A stretch of 27,301 nucleotides of DNA, from contig DAOVZQ010000001.1 of the NCBI GenBank assembly GCA_030635025.1, positions 1 to 27,301 on the forward strand, written 5' to 3'. Under the pieces are notes generated by a model that did no database searches, had not been told where the DNA came from, and saw nothing but the letters and a program-made list of their open reading frames with translations. This DNA is from a bacterium. GTDB lineage: Bacteria > Krumholzibacteriota > Krumholzibacteriia > LZORAL124-64-63. The translations under genes and the position numbers were made by a program. Position 1 is the stretch's first letter, and every line of letters begins with the position of its first letter. Below are positions 15,310-22,138 of this stretch, in pieces.

Positions 15310-15346
15310 GTAGGACTCTACCCGTAACGCATGGGCGGGGGCGGTG

Positions 15347-17437
15347 TCAAGGGGTTTCTTTGACAGTCTCGACAGGGCCCACGACGCACGTCGCCGTTTC
15401 GCCGACACATACAGGCAACCCCAGCACGCTCGACAGCCACGTTTGGTCCACAAGTCGCCCGTTCGCCGCGTCCACCGTGCTTCTGAACCACTCGCCAACC
15501 TGGGCGTGGTCGAAAAGCATGCGCCAATCGCTGCTCGTGAAGTGCAAGGCGGCTGGGGGTTTCCCGTGCGTTTCTCTGAACAGGGCGATAGCGCCCTCAA
15601 TGTCATACTGCAAGTCCGTCGCAGGACAGCCCCAGCAACTCGTGTTGATGGGGATTTCGTTCCGGCCGGACTCGGGCTTCTCGTTCTCTTCGACGGACCC
15701 CTGTTCCCTCGCCAACGCTTCCCCGTACGCCACGAGATGCTCGGGGGTGCGGTACATGAGGATTATGATCCCTTCGCAGCAGGGGTGGATCTCTACCAAA
15801 AGGTGCCAGTGCGGCCCCCCTTGCTTTTCTACCCTCATACTCAGAACGAACTGGTCGTCAAGCCACGCGTTTGTGCCATCCTTGTCGATATCGGAATACA
15901 TGGCGTGCCATGTGTCTTGATCGACTGCCACGACGGTCGGAGATTCGCCGACGGTGGCGTCCATCTCGAAGCACCCTTGCGCCAGGTTCTCGATCCAGCG
16001 GGAGTCGTACGCGATATGCCACACGCAACCGGCGCCGCGATAGGCCGGGGCGAAAGAGGGGGCCATGTCTGACGGAGTGGGGGACGTTTCGACCGGCCCA
16101 ACAATCTCCGACTGGGGCTCCCTATAGAGCACCCGCACAACCTCGGGCACATCCTCTTCGAGGACGATGTCCATGGGAAAGGCGCCTGCGGAGCCGGGCA
16201 GGCGGAACACAGCAGGGCCTTTCGTCGCGTCACCTTGATGGCCCTTGGCAAACTGGGCGCTTAGCTCGCTATCGCGCTCCATGCCCCAGATCGCCAACTG
16301 GTAAAGGCCTCTGTCGATGACGAGCGTGTTGGGCATCCCCTTATCGGCCTCTGGCATCGCGTCGAACGCCTTCTTGATCTTGGGGACGAGGGTGTCCTTC
16401 GCCGGGTCGTGTTCAGAGGTCCTTGGGATGAACTCCCCGCAGATCTCATGGTCCGCGCCGACGAGGCAGCAGCCCGGACTGGCGTGGCCGAATGTCTCAC
16501 AATCGCCACACGTCTTCGGCCCTTTCCACTCGCCACAGCCGCCCGTGTGGTTGATGTCCTGCGCGCACGGGGTGTCGGGGCGCGGCGGGTTGTCTTTGAG
16601 CGTGCACGTGTCGCATGAGCCGAAGGGCGTGGGCGGGTCTTCGGGGTCCGTGTCGGCCCCGCCGAGTTCGTCGCGAATCTGCTCGAGGTCGCGGCGGACA
16701 ACGTCCAGTTCGGCCAGCAGCGTCGCATTGGCTTCTTGCAGTTCCAGGTTCGCCTCCTGAAGTTCGACCAACAACTCTCTGGTGGCGGTCAAGGCCTCCT
16801 CGACAAGCCGTTGGTGAGGGCCCTTGGGCTGCCCCTCTTCAACCACTCGCCGCTCAATCTCGCGCACCTTGTCGGCGATGTTTTCCGGGAGCGGGTCCAC
16901 GATGTCGAGCGCGACCGCCGTCGTGGTCTCGGGCGCTTCTTTTGCGGGGTCCACGCCCTGGAGGACGTTCAACGGGTGGTCTTCCGGCAACGGCTCGACA
17001 AAGTCGTCTGGCATCTTCTTTGCCCGATCCGCCTCTCGCAAAAGAGCCTCCTCGGCTTTCAACCTTTCCTGAGCCTGCCTCTCCGCCTGTGCGGCCCGCG
17101 CGCTCCAGTCGGGGAACCAGACGACCTGGGTCAGGCGGTTGACGTGGGCGCCCTTGTACTCGTCGCCCTCGAAGAAGACCTGGCTGATCAGCGTCTGAAA
17201 CGCACTGCGCGCGACATCGCTGGCCGGCGTCGAGTCGTTGAAGTTGTCGCGGAGCGAAAGGTACAGCGATTGTCCTGGCTGCGAGCTGGCCGGCGCGTCC
17301 CGCTGATCCTTGAAGCACGCGACGTGCCAGTCCATCAGCCCGAAGCACTGGTACCACCGCGCCACCTCCTCCTGGAATATCTGGTACGCCTGGTCCCGGC
17401 CGTCGCTTTCCTTCAGGGCTTGCTGGTCGTCTGTCAT
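15347..17437 (-). CDS. Large mosaic protein: peptidase-like N-domain without HExxH, coiled coil, Cys cluster, triplicated module
   Basis: A 696-aa protein of no recognised function. Residues about 15-108 (QIFQEEVARWYQCFGLMDWH ... AFQTLISQVFFE) follow the layout of small phage metallopeptidase-like proteins, but the HExxH site is replaced by AFQTLI, so it should be inactive. Residues 110-260 are charged helix and coiled coil (ELLVELQEANLELQEANATL). Residues 275-333 hold a Cys-rich zinc-binding candidate (CDTC, CGDC, GCC, EIC). Residues about 350-447, 475-566 and 610-690 look like three diverged copies of one unit: helix, then TLVIDRGLYQLAIW / TVVAVDQDTWHAMY / AALHFTSSDWRMLF, then a hydrophobic strand pair (PMDIVLEED, HLLVEIHP, LPVCVGETA). 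It overlaps the previous gene by ATGA. Adjacent to structural genes but role unknown. Confidence 0.7.
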   Translation of the reverse strand: MTDDQQALKESDGRDQAYQIFQEEVARWYQCFGLMDWHVACFKDQRDAPASSQPGQSLYLSLRDNFNDSTPASDVARSAFQTLISQVFFEGDEYKGAHVNRLTQVVWFPDWSARAAQAERQAQERLKAEEALLREADRAKKMPDDFVEPLPEDHPLNVLQGVDPAKEAPETTTAVALDIVDPLPENIADKVREIERRVVEEGQPKGPHQRLVEEALTATRELLVELQEANLELQEANATLLAELDVVRRDLEQIRDELGGADTDPEDPPTPFGSCDTCTLKDNPPRPDTPCAQDINHTGGCGEWKGPKTCGDCETFGHASPGCCLVGADHEICGEFIPRTSEHDPAKDTLVPKIKKAFDAMPEADKGMPNTLVIDRGLYQLAIWGMERDSELSAQFAKGHQGDATKGPAVFRLPGSAGAFPMDIVLEEDVPEVVRVLYREPQSEIVGPVETSPTPSDMAPSFAPAYRGAGCVWHIAYDSRWIENLAQGCFEMDATVGESPTVVAVDQDTWHAMYSDIDKDGTNAWLDDQFVLSMRVEKQGGPHWHLLVEIHPCCEGIIILMYRTPEHLVAYGEALAREQGSVEENEKPESGRNEIPINTSCWGCPATDLQYDIEGAIALFRETHGKPPAALHFTSSDWRMLFDHAQVGEWFRSTVDAANGRLVDQTWLSSVLGLPVCVGETATCVVGPVETVKETP

Positions 17438-17913
17438 CGGTCTTCGTCCTTTCGTTTGGGTGCGCGGTTCTTGTCTTCGGCGAGGTCGGCCTCAAATTGC
17501 GCCGTCCGAGACGTTGGTACATACGAGCATCCCGGCACGCCGTGGTCGGATAGGCAGCGCCAATCCTCCTCGGAAATCCCTGACAAGGCCGCATCGATAG
17601 CAGCGATCCTTCTGCCGAAGGCCTCAATGAGAAGCGACTGGTGGTCGCCTATGCGCGCCTGTTCCGCGCGCGCCCGGACTACGGTTGTGTTGATCTGTGT
17701 TTGAGCGGCGTTCACTATCGCCTGGTTAGCGAGTTCCCCGAAGACAAACGCATTGATGTCTTCCTGCGTGTGGAAGGGGCGCGGACTCGCAGTGAGCGCC
17801 GGGGTCTCTTCGGGCGGAACTGGGGGGCGCGTTGCCCTTCCGATTCCGAAACCCAACCCGCCGCCTACCAACACGGCCACGATGCAGATGGCTATCCTTT
17901 CGCTCGTTTTCAT
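17434..17913 (-). CDS. Unknown protein with N-terminal membrane anchor
   Basis: A 159-aa protein from the ATG at 17913 (ATGA overlap, AAAGGGAG site). It begins MKTSERIAICIVAVLVGGGL, a single hydrophobic segment with Gly-rich end (GFGIGRATRPP), then a Pro-rich linker and a helical domain (INAFVFGELANQAIVNAAQT, HQSLLIEAFGRRIAAIDAAL). Two Cys occur in WRCLSDHGVPGC. Topology: N-in with the helical domain outside the membrane, or a secreted protein if cleaved. It sits directly upstream of the 696-aa gene with a 4-nt overlap, suggesting linked expression. Function unknown. Confidence 0.6.
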   Translation of the reverse strand: MKTSERIAICIVAVLVGGGLGFGIGRATRPPVPPEETPALTASPRPFHTQEDINAFVFGELANQAIVNAAQTQINTTVVRARAEQARIGDHQSLLIEAFGRRIAAIDAALSGISEEDWRCLSDHGVPGCSYVPTSRTAQFEADLAEDKNRAPKRKDEDR

Positions 17914-18431
17914 CGGTCTCCCTTTCCTGTTTCGTTCTCGTCTTTGGGTTGACGCGGGGTCCAGCACGGGCAGTCTTTGCCGTCGTTTTCGCCTTGGCTA
18001 TCCCCAGCCTCCACCTCAACCCCGTCTGGGACCGGCCCCCTGCAATGCCCCATCTTACCCAAGATCGAGTCGAACCAATACTTCTCCCAGGTCCCACAAG
18101 TCCCACACCGCCTATCCTGCGGCGGGATAGGAATCTTGAGAGCCTTCTCGGCCTCTTTGGGATCATCCAGCACGAACCGCGCAAGATCCGTGTCGGGCAC
18201 ATGCCGCAGACGGCCCGAAACCATGACGCCTTTGAGGTCTATCTGCGCGGGCAAATCATCGATGGAGACGGAGACTTGCCACGAATCGAAAGAGAGGCCG
18301 ATTACCCTCTTGTCAGCACAGCCTGGTCCGTAGTTCCCGTAGTTTTCGCGCATCTCGATGAACATCTCCCCGTCTCGCGTCGCGGGGCCGATAGTCACCG
18401 AGATCGGGAACTTCATGTTGGTTCCAGCCAT
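17910..18431 (-). CDS. Unknown protein with C-terminal zinc-ribbon-like Cys set
   Basis: A 173-aa protein. The ATG at 18431 is 4 nt from AGGAGGAG; another ATG adjoins it upstream. The N-terminal ~75 residues are beta-like (KFPISVTIGPATRDGEMFIE, then SFDSWQVSVSIDDLPAQIDL). The C-terminal part has CGTCGTW, then MGHCRG and DCPCW: CxxC...HC...CxC, a zinc or structural-metal candidate. The final 20 residues are charged. It lacks a known enzyme motif. The Cys set and the W residue neighbours resemble small phage zinc proteins. It overlaps the next gene by 4 nt. Confidence 0.6.
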   Translation of the reverse strand: MAGTNMKFPISVTIGPATRDGEMFIEMRENYGNYGPGCADKRVIGLSFDSWQVSVSIDDLPAQIDLKGVMVSGRLRHVPDTDLARFVLDDPKEAEKALKIPIPPQDRRCGTCGTWEKYWFDSILGKMGHCRGPVPDGVEVEAGDSQGENDGKDCPCWTPRQPKDENETGKGDR

Positions 18432-18441
18432 CATGCTCCTC

Positions 18442-18714
18442 CTATCCGTCTTCCCTCTCATACACAAGCCGCCCGTCGAGCCAGACCGCCGAGGGTTCGC
18501 CGGGCGTGACGGACTCGATGAACCTCCTCGCGCGCTCGATCTCCTCGAGGCGCCGCGTCTTGCCCTGCTGCCGAGGCGAAACGACATGGGCCGTCTTGCC
18601 GGTTGGGGAACACGCCCCCGACAGGGAAGCCAGGGCGGCATCCAGATCCGCCCTCGGGTCACGCCGCCGCCTCTTCGTGTACCGCGCGGTGATCTCGGGG
18701 TGGGGGTCAGTCAT
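18442..18714 (-). CDS. Unknown small basic protein
   Basis: A 90-aa protein; the ATG at 18714 overlaps the upstream stop as ATGA and follows GAGG at 8 nt (a longer form from 18744 is possible). It contains EITARYTKRRRRDPRADLDA, then SPRQQGKTRRLEEIERARRF and GEPSAVWLDGRLVYERED. Charged helices and one short beta pair are visible; no motif recognised. Its place in a coupled chain of small genes is the main support. Function unknown. Confidence 0.5.
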   Translation of the reverse strand: MTDPHPEITARYTKRRRRDPRADLDAALASLSGACSPTGKTAHVVSPRQQGKTRRLEEIERARRFIESVTPGEPSAVWLDGRLVYEREDG

Positions 18715-18998
18715 GTACCAGTCCTCACTATCACGCATCGGCATGACCCGTGTTTTGGCGCCGGTGGCCCAGGGAATCGTTTTGCGAGCGCTATTTCTCG
18801 CGCGTGCGCCATGCCATAGGATGGCCCATACCGCTCTTGAGTGAGTTGGTCGATGGCTTCTGCCAGGATTTCCTCCACGGCCCTCTCGGGATAGTCAGGA
18901 TGTAAAGACTGCGCATCGCAGACGGCCCTCTCCCAAGCCATCTCTGGGGAGAGCCATTCCGGCAGGTTGTTGATAATCTCGGTGACAGATCCAGTCAT
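18711..18998 (-). CDS. Unknown small acidic-helical protein
   Basis: A 95-aa protein. The ATG at 18998 follows GGAGAAGG at 8 nt; a GTG at 19007 would add three residues. It contains EIINNLPEWLSPEMAWERAV, CDAQSLHPDYPERAVEEILA and a conserved-looking QERYGPSYGMAHAREIALA. The C-terminal tail has two Cys (GSCRCVIV). No known family was recognised. It overlaps its neighbour by ATGA. Confidence 0.5.
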   Translation of the reverse strand: MTGSVTEIINNLPEWLSPEMAWERAVCDAQSLHPDYPERAVEEILAEAIDQLTQERYGPSYGMAHAREIALAKRFPGPPAPKHGSCRCVIVRTGT

Positions 18999-19003
18999 GG
19001 CCT

Positions 19004-19207
19004 TCACCTTCTCCAGTCAGCGTGTTCCTCGATCTCGGCAACACGTTTCTGAAGCGCTTGGATCTTCCTGAGGTGCGCCCGCACGAAAAGCGCTGGTAGG
19101 GAAGTGAATGTGCCTAAAGCCCAAGCCACCGCAACGATCAAGATCGCTATTGCGAGATCCATCAACAGGAACAGAAAGACGAGCGGAACCACGTCACGCC
19201 ATTCCAT
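19004..19207 (-). CDS. Small membrane protein with C-terminal coiled coil
   Basis: A 67-aa protein from the ATG at 19207 (GAGGGAGG upstream, 14-nt overlap with the preceding gene). Two hydrophobic segments, VVPLVFLFLLMDLAIAILIV continuing into AVAWALGTF, then ALFVRAHLRKIQALQKRVAE, a short coiled coil. Probable inner-membrane protein. Small two-segment phage proteins can be holins, antiholins or superinfection factors, but nothing here separates these options and no lysis enzyme is nearby. Function unknown. Confidence 0.55.
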   Translation of the reverse strand: MEWRDVVPLVFLFLLMDLAIAILIVAVAWALGTFTSLPALFVRAHLRKIQALQKRVAEIEEHADWRR

Positions 19208-19415
19208 CTCGGGCCTCCCTCTCAGCCTTCCCCCACGCAATCCACAGATCCGTGAGCCGCGCCTCAACAGCCGGGTGGCAGCGGTCCCCGTTCGGCTTGA
19301 ACCATGCGCCCCGACTGTATCCGAACTCCATCGGCGCGGCGACGCCACGGACCTTGACCGTCACGCTCTGGAGGACGCCGTCCCTTACGTTCGCGGCTGT
19401 GATCTTCATGGGCAT
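19194..19415 (-). CDS. Unknown small protein
   Basis: A 73-aa protein from the ATG at 19415, 9 nt after an AGGAGGAG run (a second ATG at 19409 would remove two residues). It reads KITAANVRDGVLQSVTVKVR, GVAAPMEFGYSRGAWFKPNG and AVEARLTDLWIAWGKAEREA: a small beta hairpin unit followed by a helix. Overlaps both neighbours. No recognised family. Confidence 0.55.
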   Translation of the reverse strand: MPMKITAANVRDGVLQSVTVKVRGVAAPMEFGYSRGAWFKPNGDRCHPAVEARLTDLWIAWGKAEREARDGMA

Positions 19416-19582
19416 GGGGTGGGCTCCTCCTCCTTTAGAAACGCCCGCCGAAGGGTGAGGCGTGCGTTTACCCTCCAAATCAACCGCGCCATTCGGCGCT
19501 TGAGCCTGTTCCGCGCCAGCCACCTCTGCCCCGCAGGCTCTCTGAGCCACCTCGCATCGTCTTCTTCTTTTTGGCCTGCCAT
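19406..19582 (-). CDS. Unknown small Arg-rich protein
   Basis: A 58-aa frame from the ATG at 19582 (GGGGGAG 4 nt upstream), 1 nt after the preceding stop. It reads MAGQKEEDDARWLREPAGQR then RLKRRMARLIWRVNARLTLR, a very basic helix, and ends KEEEPTPCP. Coding is supported by tight packing and the ribosome site; high Arg content makes a false frame possible. No known family. Confidence 0.42.
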   Translation of the reverse strand: MAGQKEEDDARWLREPAGQRWLARNRLKRRMARLIWRVNARLTLRRAFLKEEEPTPCP

Positions 19583-19583
19583 G

Positions 19584-19772
19584 CTACTCCCCCTTGCCCC
19601 TCTTCCTCTCCTCAATGAACCGGCGGATGTCCTCCGGGTCGTATCGGATGGCCCGCCCGATCTGGACGAAGGCGAGCCCGTACCGCCCGGTCCGCCGCCA
19701 GATAGCCAGCGTGCCGGGCCGGACGCCGAGCATCTCCGCCGCCTCGTCCGTTCTGATCAGGTTGCCCGCCAT
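19584..19772 (-). CDS. Small HTH protein, excisionase/AlpA-like (MerR-type DNA-binding domain)
   Basis: A 62-aa protein starting MAGNLIRTDEAAEMLGVRPG and continuing TLAIWRRTGRYGLAFVQIGR, AIRYDPEDIRRFIEERKRG. The order TxEAAExLGVxxxTLxxWRRxG...P...IGRxIRY..EDI..FIE is the winged-helix-type excisionase family pattern; recognition helix about residues 18-28. Family members are excisionases, Cox-like or AlpA-like regulators. GGAGG lies 10 nt upstream of the ATG at 19772. It directly follows the large terminase, an odd site for an Xis without an integrase in view, so a regulatory role or DNA-packaging role is possible. Confidence 0.82.
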   Translation of the reverse strand: MAGNLIRTDEAAEMLGVRPGTLAIWRRTGRYGLAFVQIGRAIRYDPEDIRRFIEERKRGKGE

Positions 19773-19828
19773 GGTGGGTGCGCCTCCGTGTCTCTGGGCA
19801 CATAAGCACACGTCGCGGCGCATGTCAA

Positions 19829-21244
19829 CTACAAATCGAAGTCCGCGGCCATCAGGTTGTCGAAGTCGGTCAGGGAGTCGTAGACCTTGACGCTGGTCGT
19901 CGGCTCGGGCCGCTGCAGGGCGGTCAGTGCCCACACAAGGGCGTCCAGGCGGTCAGGGGAGTCCATGCCTGTGTTGGGTTGCCAGTCGCACATCTGGGCC
20001 TCGAGCACGCCGAACTTGCCCACATGGTGGACGCGGCGCTGTTCGTACAGCATCGAGATCGGTTCGGCCCGCGTCGCCTTGCCCCTGGATGCGTGGACGG
20101 CCTTAAACGGGATGTTCGGGTCTTCAGTGTGGATGGCCATCTCGATGAGATCGCCGCCGTTGTTGACCTCACCGATCATGCAGTTCACCCGATGCGCGTG
20201 AAAGGTCCCTATAGAGGCCTCGGCCCACTCTTGGGGGCGCCCCCTCAGCGACGCGTCGTCGAAGACGTAGTATTCGCCATGGCCGTTCGTGGCCGCGGTC
20301 ACGATGCCGGTCTCGCTCGATGTCTCTTTGGCAGAGACGGCTGGGTCTACGCCAACAACGGCGTAAGTCATGCCAGGCAAAAGCCTCTGGACAAGGGCGT
20401 CGAGTTCCTTTTTTCCCAGGTCCCCACCCATCCGGGTCTCGTCGATCCACGCGCGTTGCCACAGGGCGTTCGGGTTGTCTTCCAAGAGTTCGGCATGCAG
20501 TTCCTGCCGGCCACGGCGCGTCCCCTCGTACTTGTTCAGCAAGTGGGCGAGATATTTGGGGGCGAGGTGCGCGCGGTTCTCATACGTGTTGCCGGTTGTC
20601 AGCACAGTGTTCGGATCATCGCTACGCGCATCCTTGACCAACTGGCGCATGATCGGCACGTTCTGGGGCGTGGTCGTGACCATGACCTGGGGATTGTCGC
20701 CCTCGCGCAGGCCCATGATAAGGCCATCATCCCACGCTTCTTCCGCATACCTCCACTTCGCTACCTCGTCAGCCCAGGCGCGATCATGCCCCGGCCCCCG
20801 CAACTGGCCCGGCTCTTGTCCTGAGTAAGTCGTGGCTATAGCGCCGTTCGGCCACGTCAACTGGCGGTTGGTCCACTGGTACTCGGGCATGAAATCTGGC
20901 GGGCTGTTCTGGAGTATGCCACCCGGCCCTTCGACCAACACCTTGCGGGCATCGGCGGCCGTCTCAGCAACGAGCGCGATGTTCTTGCACTCCCCCTTGC
21001 GCACCCCATCGATGATCCACTCGGCGCCGGCCCGCGTCTTCCCCGACCCTCGGCCAGCCATGAAGAGCCAGACGAACCAATCGCCCTCGGGCGGCAACTG
21101 GTTCGGCCTGGCCCAGAAGGTCCAGTCAAAGGACAGCGCCTCGAGTTCGTCGGGGGTCAGTTTCTTGAGGATCTTCGCGGAGACCTCGGGCGGCATCTCC
21201 GCCAGGTCGGCGAAGGTGGGGAGGGCTGTGGGGGCGGGGGTCAT
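19829..21244 (-). CDS. terL: Terminase large subunit (packaging ATPase-nuclease)
   Basis: A 471-aa protein. The ATG at 21244 lies 1 nt after the preceding stop, and homologue-like N-terminal sequence begins here (TPAPTALPTFADL); an upstream in-frame ATG at 21325 would add 27 unrelated-looking residues. Motifs: adenine-side WTFWARPNQLPPEGDW, Walker A GRGSGKT (64-70), Walker B-like HDRAWADE with acidic pair Asp159-Glu160, coupling motif VTTTPQ (189-194). RNase H-like nuclease residues: VVGVDPAVS (Asp300), IGEVNNGGD (Glu359), DSPDRLDALVWAL (Asp431/Asp434). It translocates DNA into the prohead and cuts concatemers or heads. Complete and intact. Confidence 0.95.
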   Translation of the reverse strand: MTPAPTALPTFADLAEMPPEVSAKILKKLTPDELEALSFDWTFWARPNQLPPEGDWFVWLFMAGRGSGKTRAGAEWIIDGVRKGECKNIALVAETAADARKVLVEGPGGILQNSPPDFMPEYQWTNRQLTWPNGAIATTYSGQEPGQLRGPGHDRAWADEVAKWRYAEEAWDDGLIMGLREGDNPQVMVTTTPQNVPIMRQLVKDARSDDPNTVLTTGNTYENRAHLAPKYLAHLLNKYEGTRRGRQELHAELLEDNPNALWQRAWIDETRMGGDLGKKELDALVQRLLPGMTYAVVGVDPAVSAKETSSETGIVTAATNGHGEYYVFDDASLRGRPQEWAEASIGTFHAHRVNCMIGEVNNGGDLIEMAIHTEDPNIPFKAVHASRGKATRAEPISMLYEQRRVHHVGKFGVLEAQMCDWQPNTGMDSPDRLDALVWALTALQRPEPTTSVKVYDSLTDFDNLMAADFDL

Positions 21245-21245
21245 T

Positions 21246-21530
21246 TCAAGGCAGGCCGACGGGGCGCCTCTCCTGCCGAGCAGGATCTCGGCGAAACTGA
21301 AAGCCCCTCTTGGGGTGAACGCCATGCGATCTCAGCAACCGCCGTAGCGCCTGGTCTCGGCCTTTCTCGGTCCGGTATCTGTGCCAGACGCACCACGGGT
21401 CCCACCGGTCTTCCCTGTGTTTCTTGTAGTCGCAGAACGGCCACTTCTCTCGACACCAGATCAGGAAGTGCCCGACCGGCCTCTTGCGCTTTGGCCTCAT
21501 GTCTGGCGGGCGTTCTTCCTCGGGCCTCAT
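21246..21530 (-). CDS. Small Arg/Trp-rich protein preceding large terminase
   Basis: A 94-aa protein from the ATG at 21530 (ATGA overlap with the upstream gene; Met11 is an alternative). It contains FLIWCREKWPFCDYKKHRED, RWDPWCVWHRYRTEKGRDQA and LRRLLRSHGVHPKRGFQFRR. The WHRY.T..GRDQAL pattern is one I recall from unnamed small phage proteins next to terminase; I could not check this. Basic and aromatic-rich, so nucleic-acid binding is conceivable. Function unknown. Confidence 0.6.
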   Translation of the reverse strand: MRPEEERPPDMRPKRKRPVGHFLIWCREKWPFCDYKKHREDRWDPWCVWHRYRTEKGRDQALRRLLRSHGVHPKRGFQFRRDPARQERRPVGLP

Positions 21531-21850
21531 GCGTTCGCCGCCTGCACACAGACAGTATTCGCCAGCCAGGTCTCTTTCAGGCGAATGGCCGACTCGGTCA
21601 TCGCGTCGTCATCCTCCATGGCATACTCTTCCCAGATCACAACGGCCTCGTCCTCGCAGTCGGATTGCAGGGACCCGATCGGGCCCGCAACGCTCATCTG
21701 GAACTCGTGGTTGCAGGCGACATGCACCTGATCCGAGTCGGGGCCGTCGTGCGGGTGTGCGTGCCAGATATCCAACACGATCGGACGCTTGAAGCGCAAG
21801 GACAGCCCGTCGCGATTGATCTCTGCGATAACAATGGCGTTTCCGCTCAT
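21527..21850 (-). CDS. Unknown acidic protein
   Basis: A 107-aa protein from the ATG at 21850, MSGNAIVIAEINRDGLSLRF. Further upstream in frame lies a low-quality stretch with start at 21898, not preferred. It has a beta-rich start (KRPIVLDIWHAHPHDGPDSD), a QVHVACNHEFQMSVAGPIGS middle and an acidic helix (EEYAMEDDDAMTESAIRLKE). The ribosome site is weak, so expression may depend on the structured RNA before it. No family recognised. Neighbours are the small protein before terL and the structured gap. Confidence 0.6.
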   Translation of the reverse strand: MSGNAIVIAEINRDGLSLRFKRPIVLDIWHAHPHDGPDSDQVHVACNHEFQMSVAGPIGSLQSDCEDEAVVIWEEYAMEDDDAMTESAIRLKETWLANTVCVQAANA

Positions 21851-22035
21851 GGTAGATTTCTGGCGGGCCGGACTCGAAACCGACTGCCCGTGTTTCACAG
21901 CAGATCTTTGCGCATGGTACCCTTACGCCACGGGAAACGACCATCAGCCAGGGTGTAAGCCTGGAGACCTGAAAACGCTTAGCGTGTCCTTCCACGCCGC
22001 CGCCAGAAACTCCTTTCACCCATTGGTGATTCTCT
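21851..22035 (-). other. Structured gap with hairpins, tRNA-like fragments and a stop-broken mini-ORF
   Basis: This 185-bp stretch has no convincing gene. It holds CCAGG-CTTACAC-CCTGG (21964-21948), a perfect 5-bp stem with 7-nt loop like an anticodon arm, and GCGTG-GAAGGA-CACGC upstream (on minus). GGTTTCGAGTCCGGCCCGCCA resembles a tRNA 3' end, but no matching acceptor, D-arm or 7-nt T loop exists. A mini-frame starting ATG 22039 (MKRITNG) ends at TGA and resumes as KEFLAAAWKDTLSVFRSPGL to 21944. An overlapping long minus frame (22019 to 21609) is open but lies out of register with the next gene. Likely untranslated leader or remnant. Confidence 0.35.
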
Positions 22036-22134
22036 TCATCCGATCTTCCTCTTCACGCCCCAAAAGAATCCGCCAAGCACAACCGCACACCAAACGAACC
22101 CACACGTCACCCGGAAGCACTCCCAGCCGGTCAT
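22036..22134 (-). CDS. 32-aa small membrane peptide
   Basis: A short frame after the methyltransferase, with GGGGGAG 7 nt before the ATG at 22134, a near-ideal ribosome site. It reads MTGWECFRVTCGFVWCAVVL then GGFFWGVKRKIG: a single membrane helix with positive C-terminus and three Cys. It is too short to be called by most gene finders. ATGA overlap with a following 7-codon frame at 22039 suggests the region was once more strongly coding. Function unknown; coding is inferred from the ribosome site and composition. Confidence 0.55.
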   Translation of the reverse strand: MTGWECFRVTCGFVWCAVVLGGFFWGVKRKIG

Positions 22135-22138
22135 AGCG

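Noticed and set aside
21861..21935. tRNA gene on the minus strand (T-arm/CCA-like end)
   Set aside because: No D-arm, T loop would be 8 nt, the anticodon-like loop would be 10 nt, and the acceptor strands do not pair over 7 bp. Kept only as a note on the structured gap.
21609..22019. 136-aa minus-strand frame across the gap
   Set aside because: Overlaps the better 21527-21850 gene by about 240 nt in another register and turns Arg-rich there.
22016..22039. TGA recoding in the mini-ORF after the 32-aa peptide
   Set aside because: TGA is used as a normal stop in many ATGA overlaps in this window, so a changed code is not supported.
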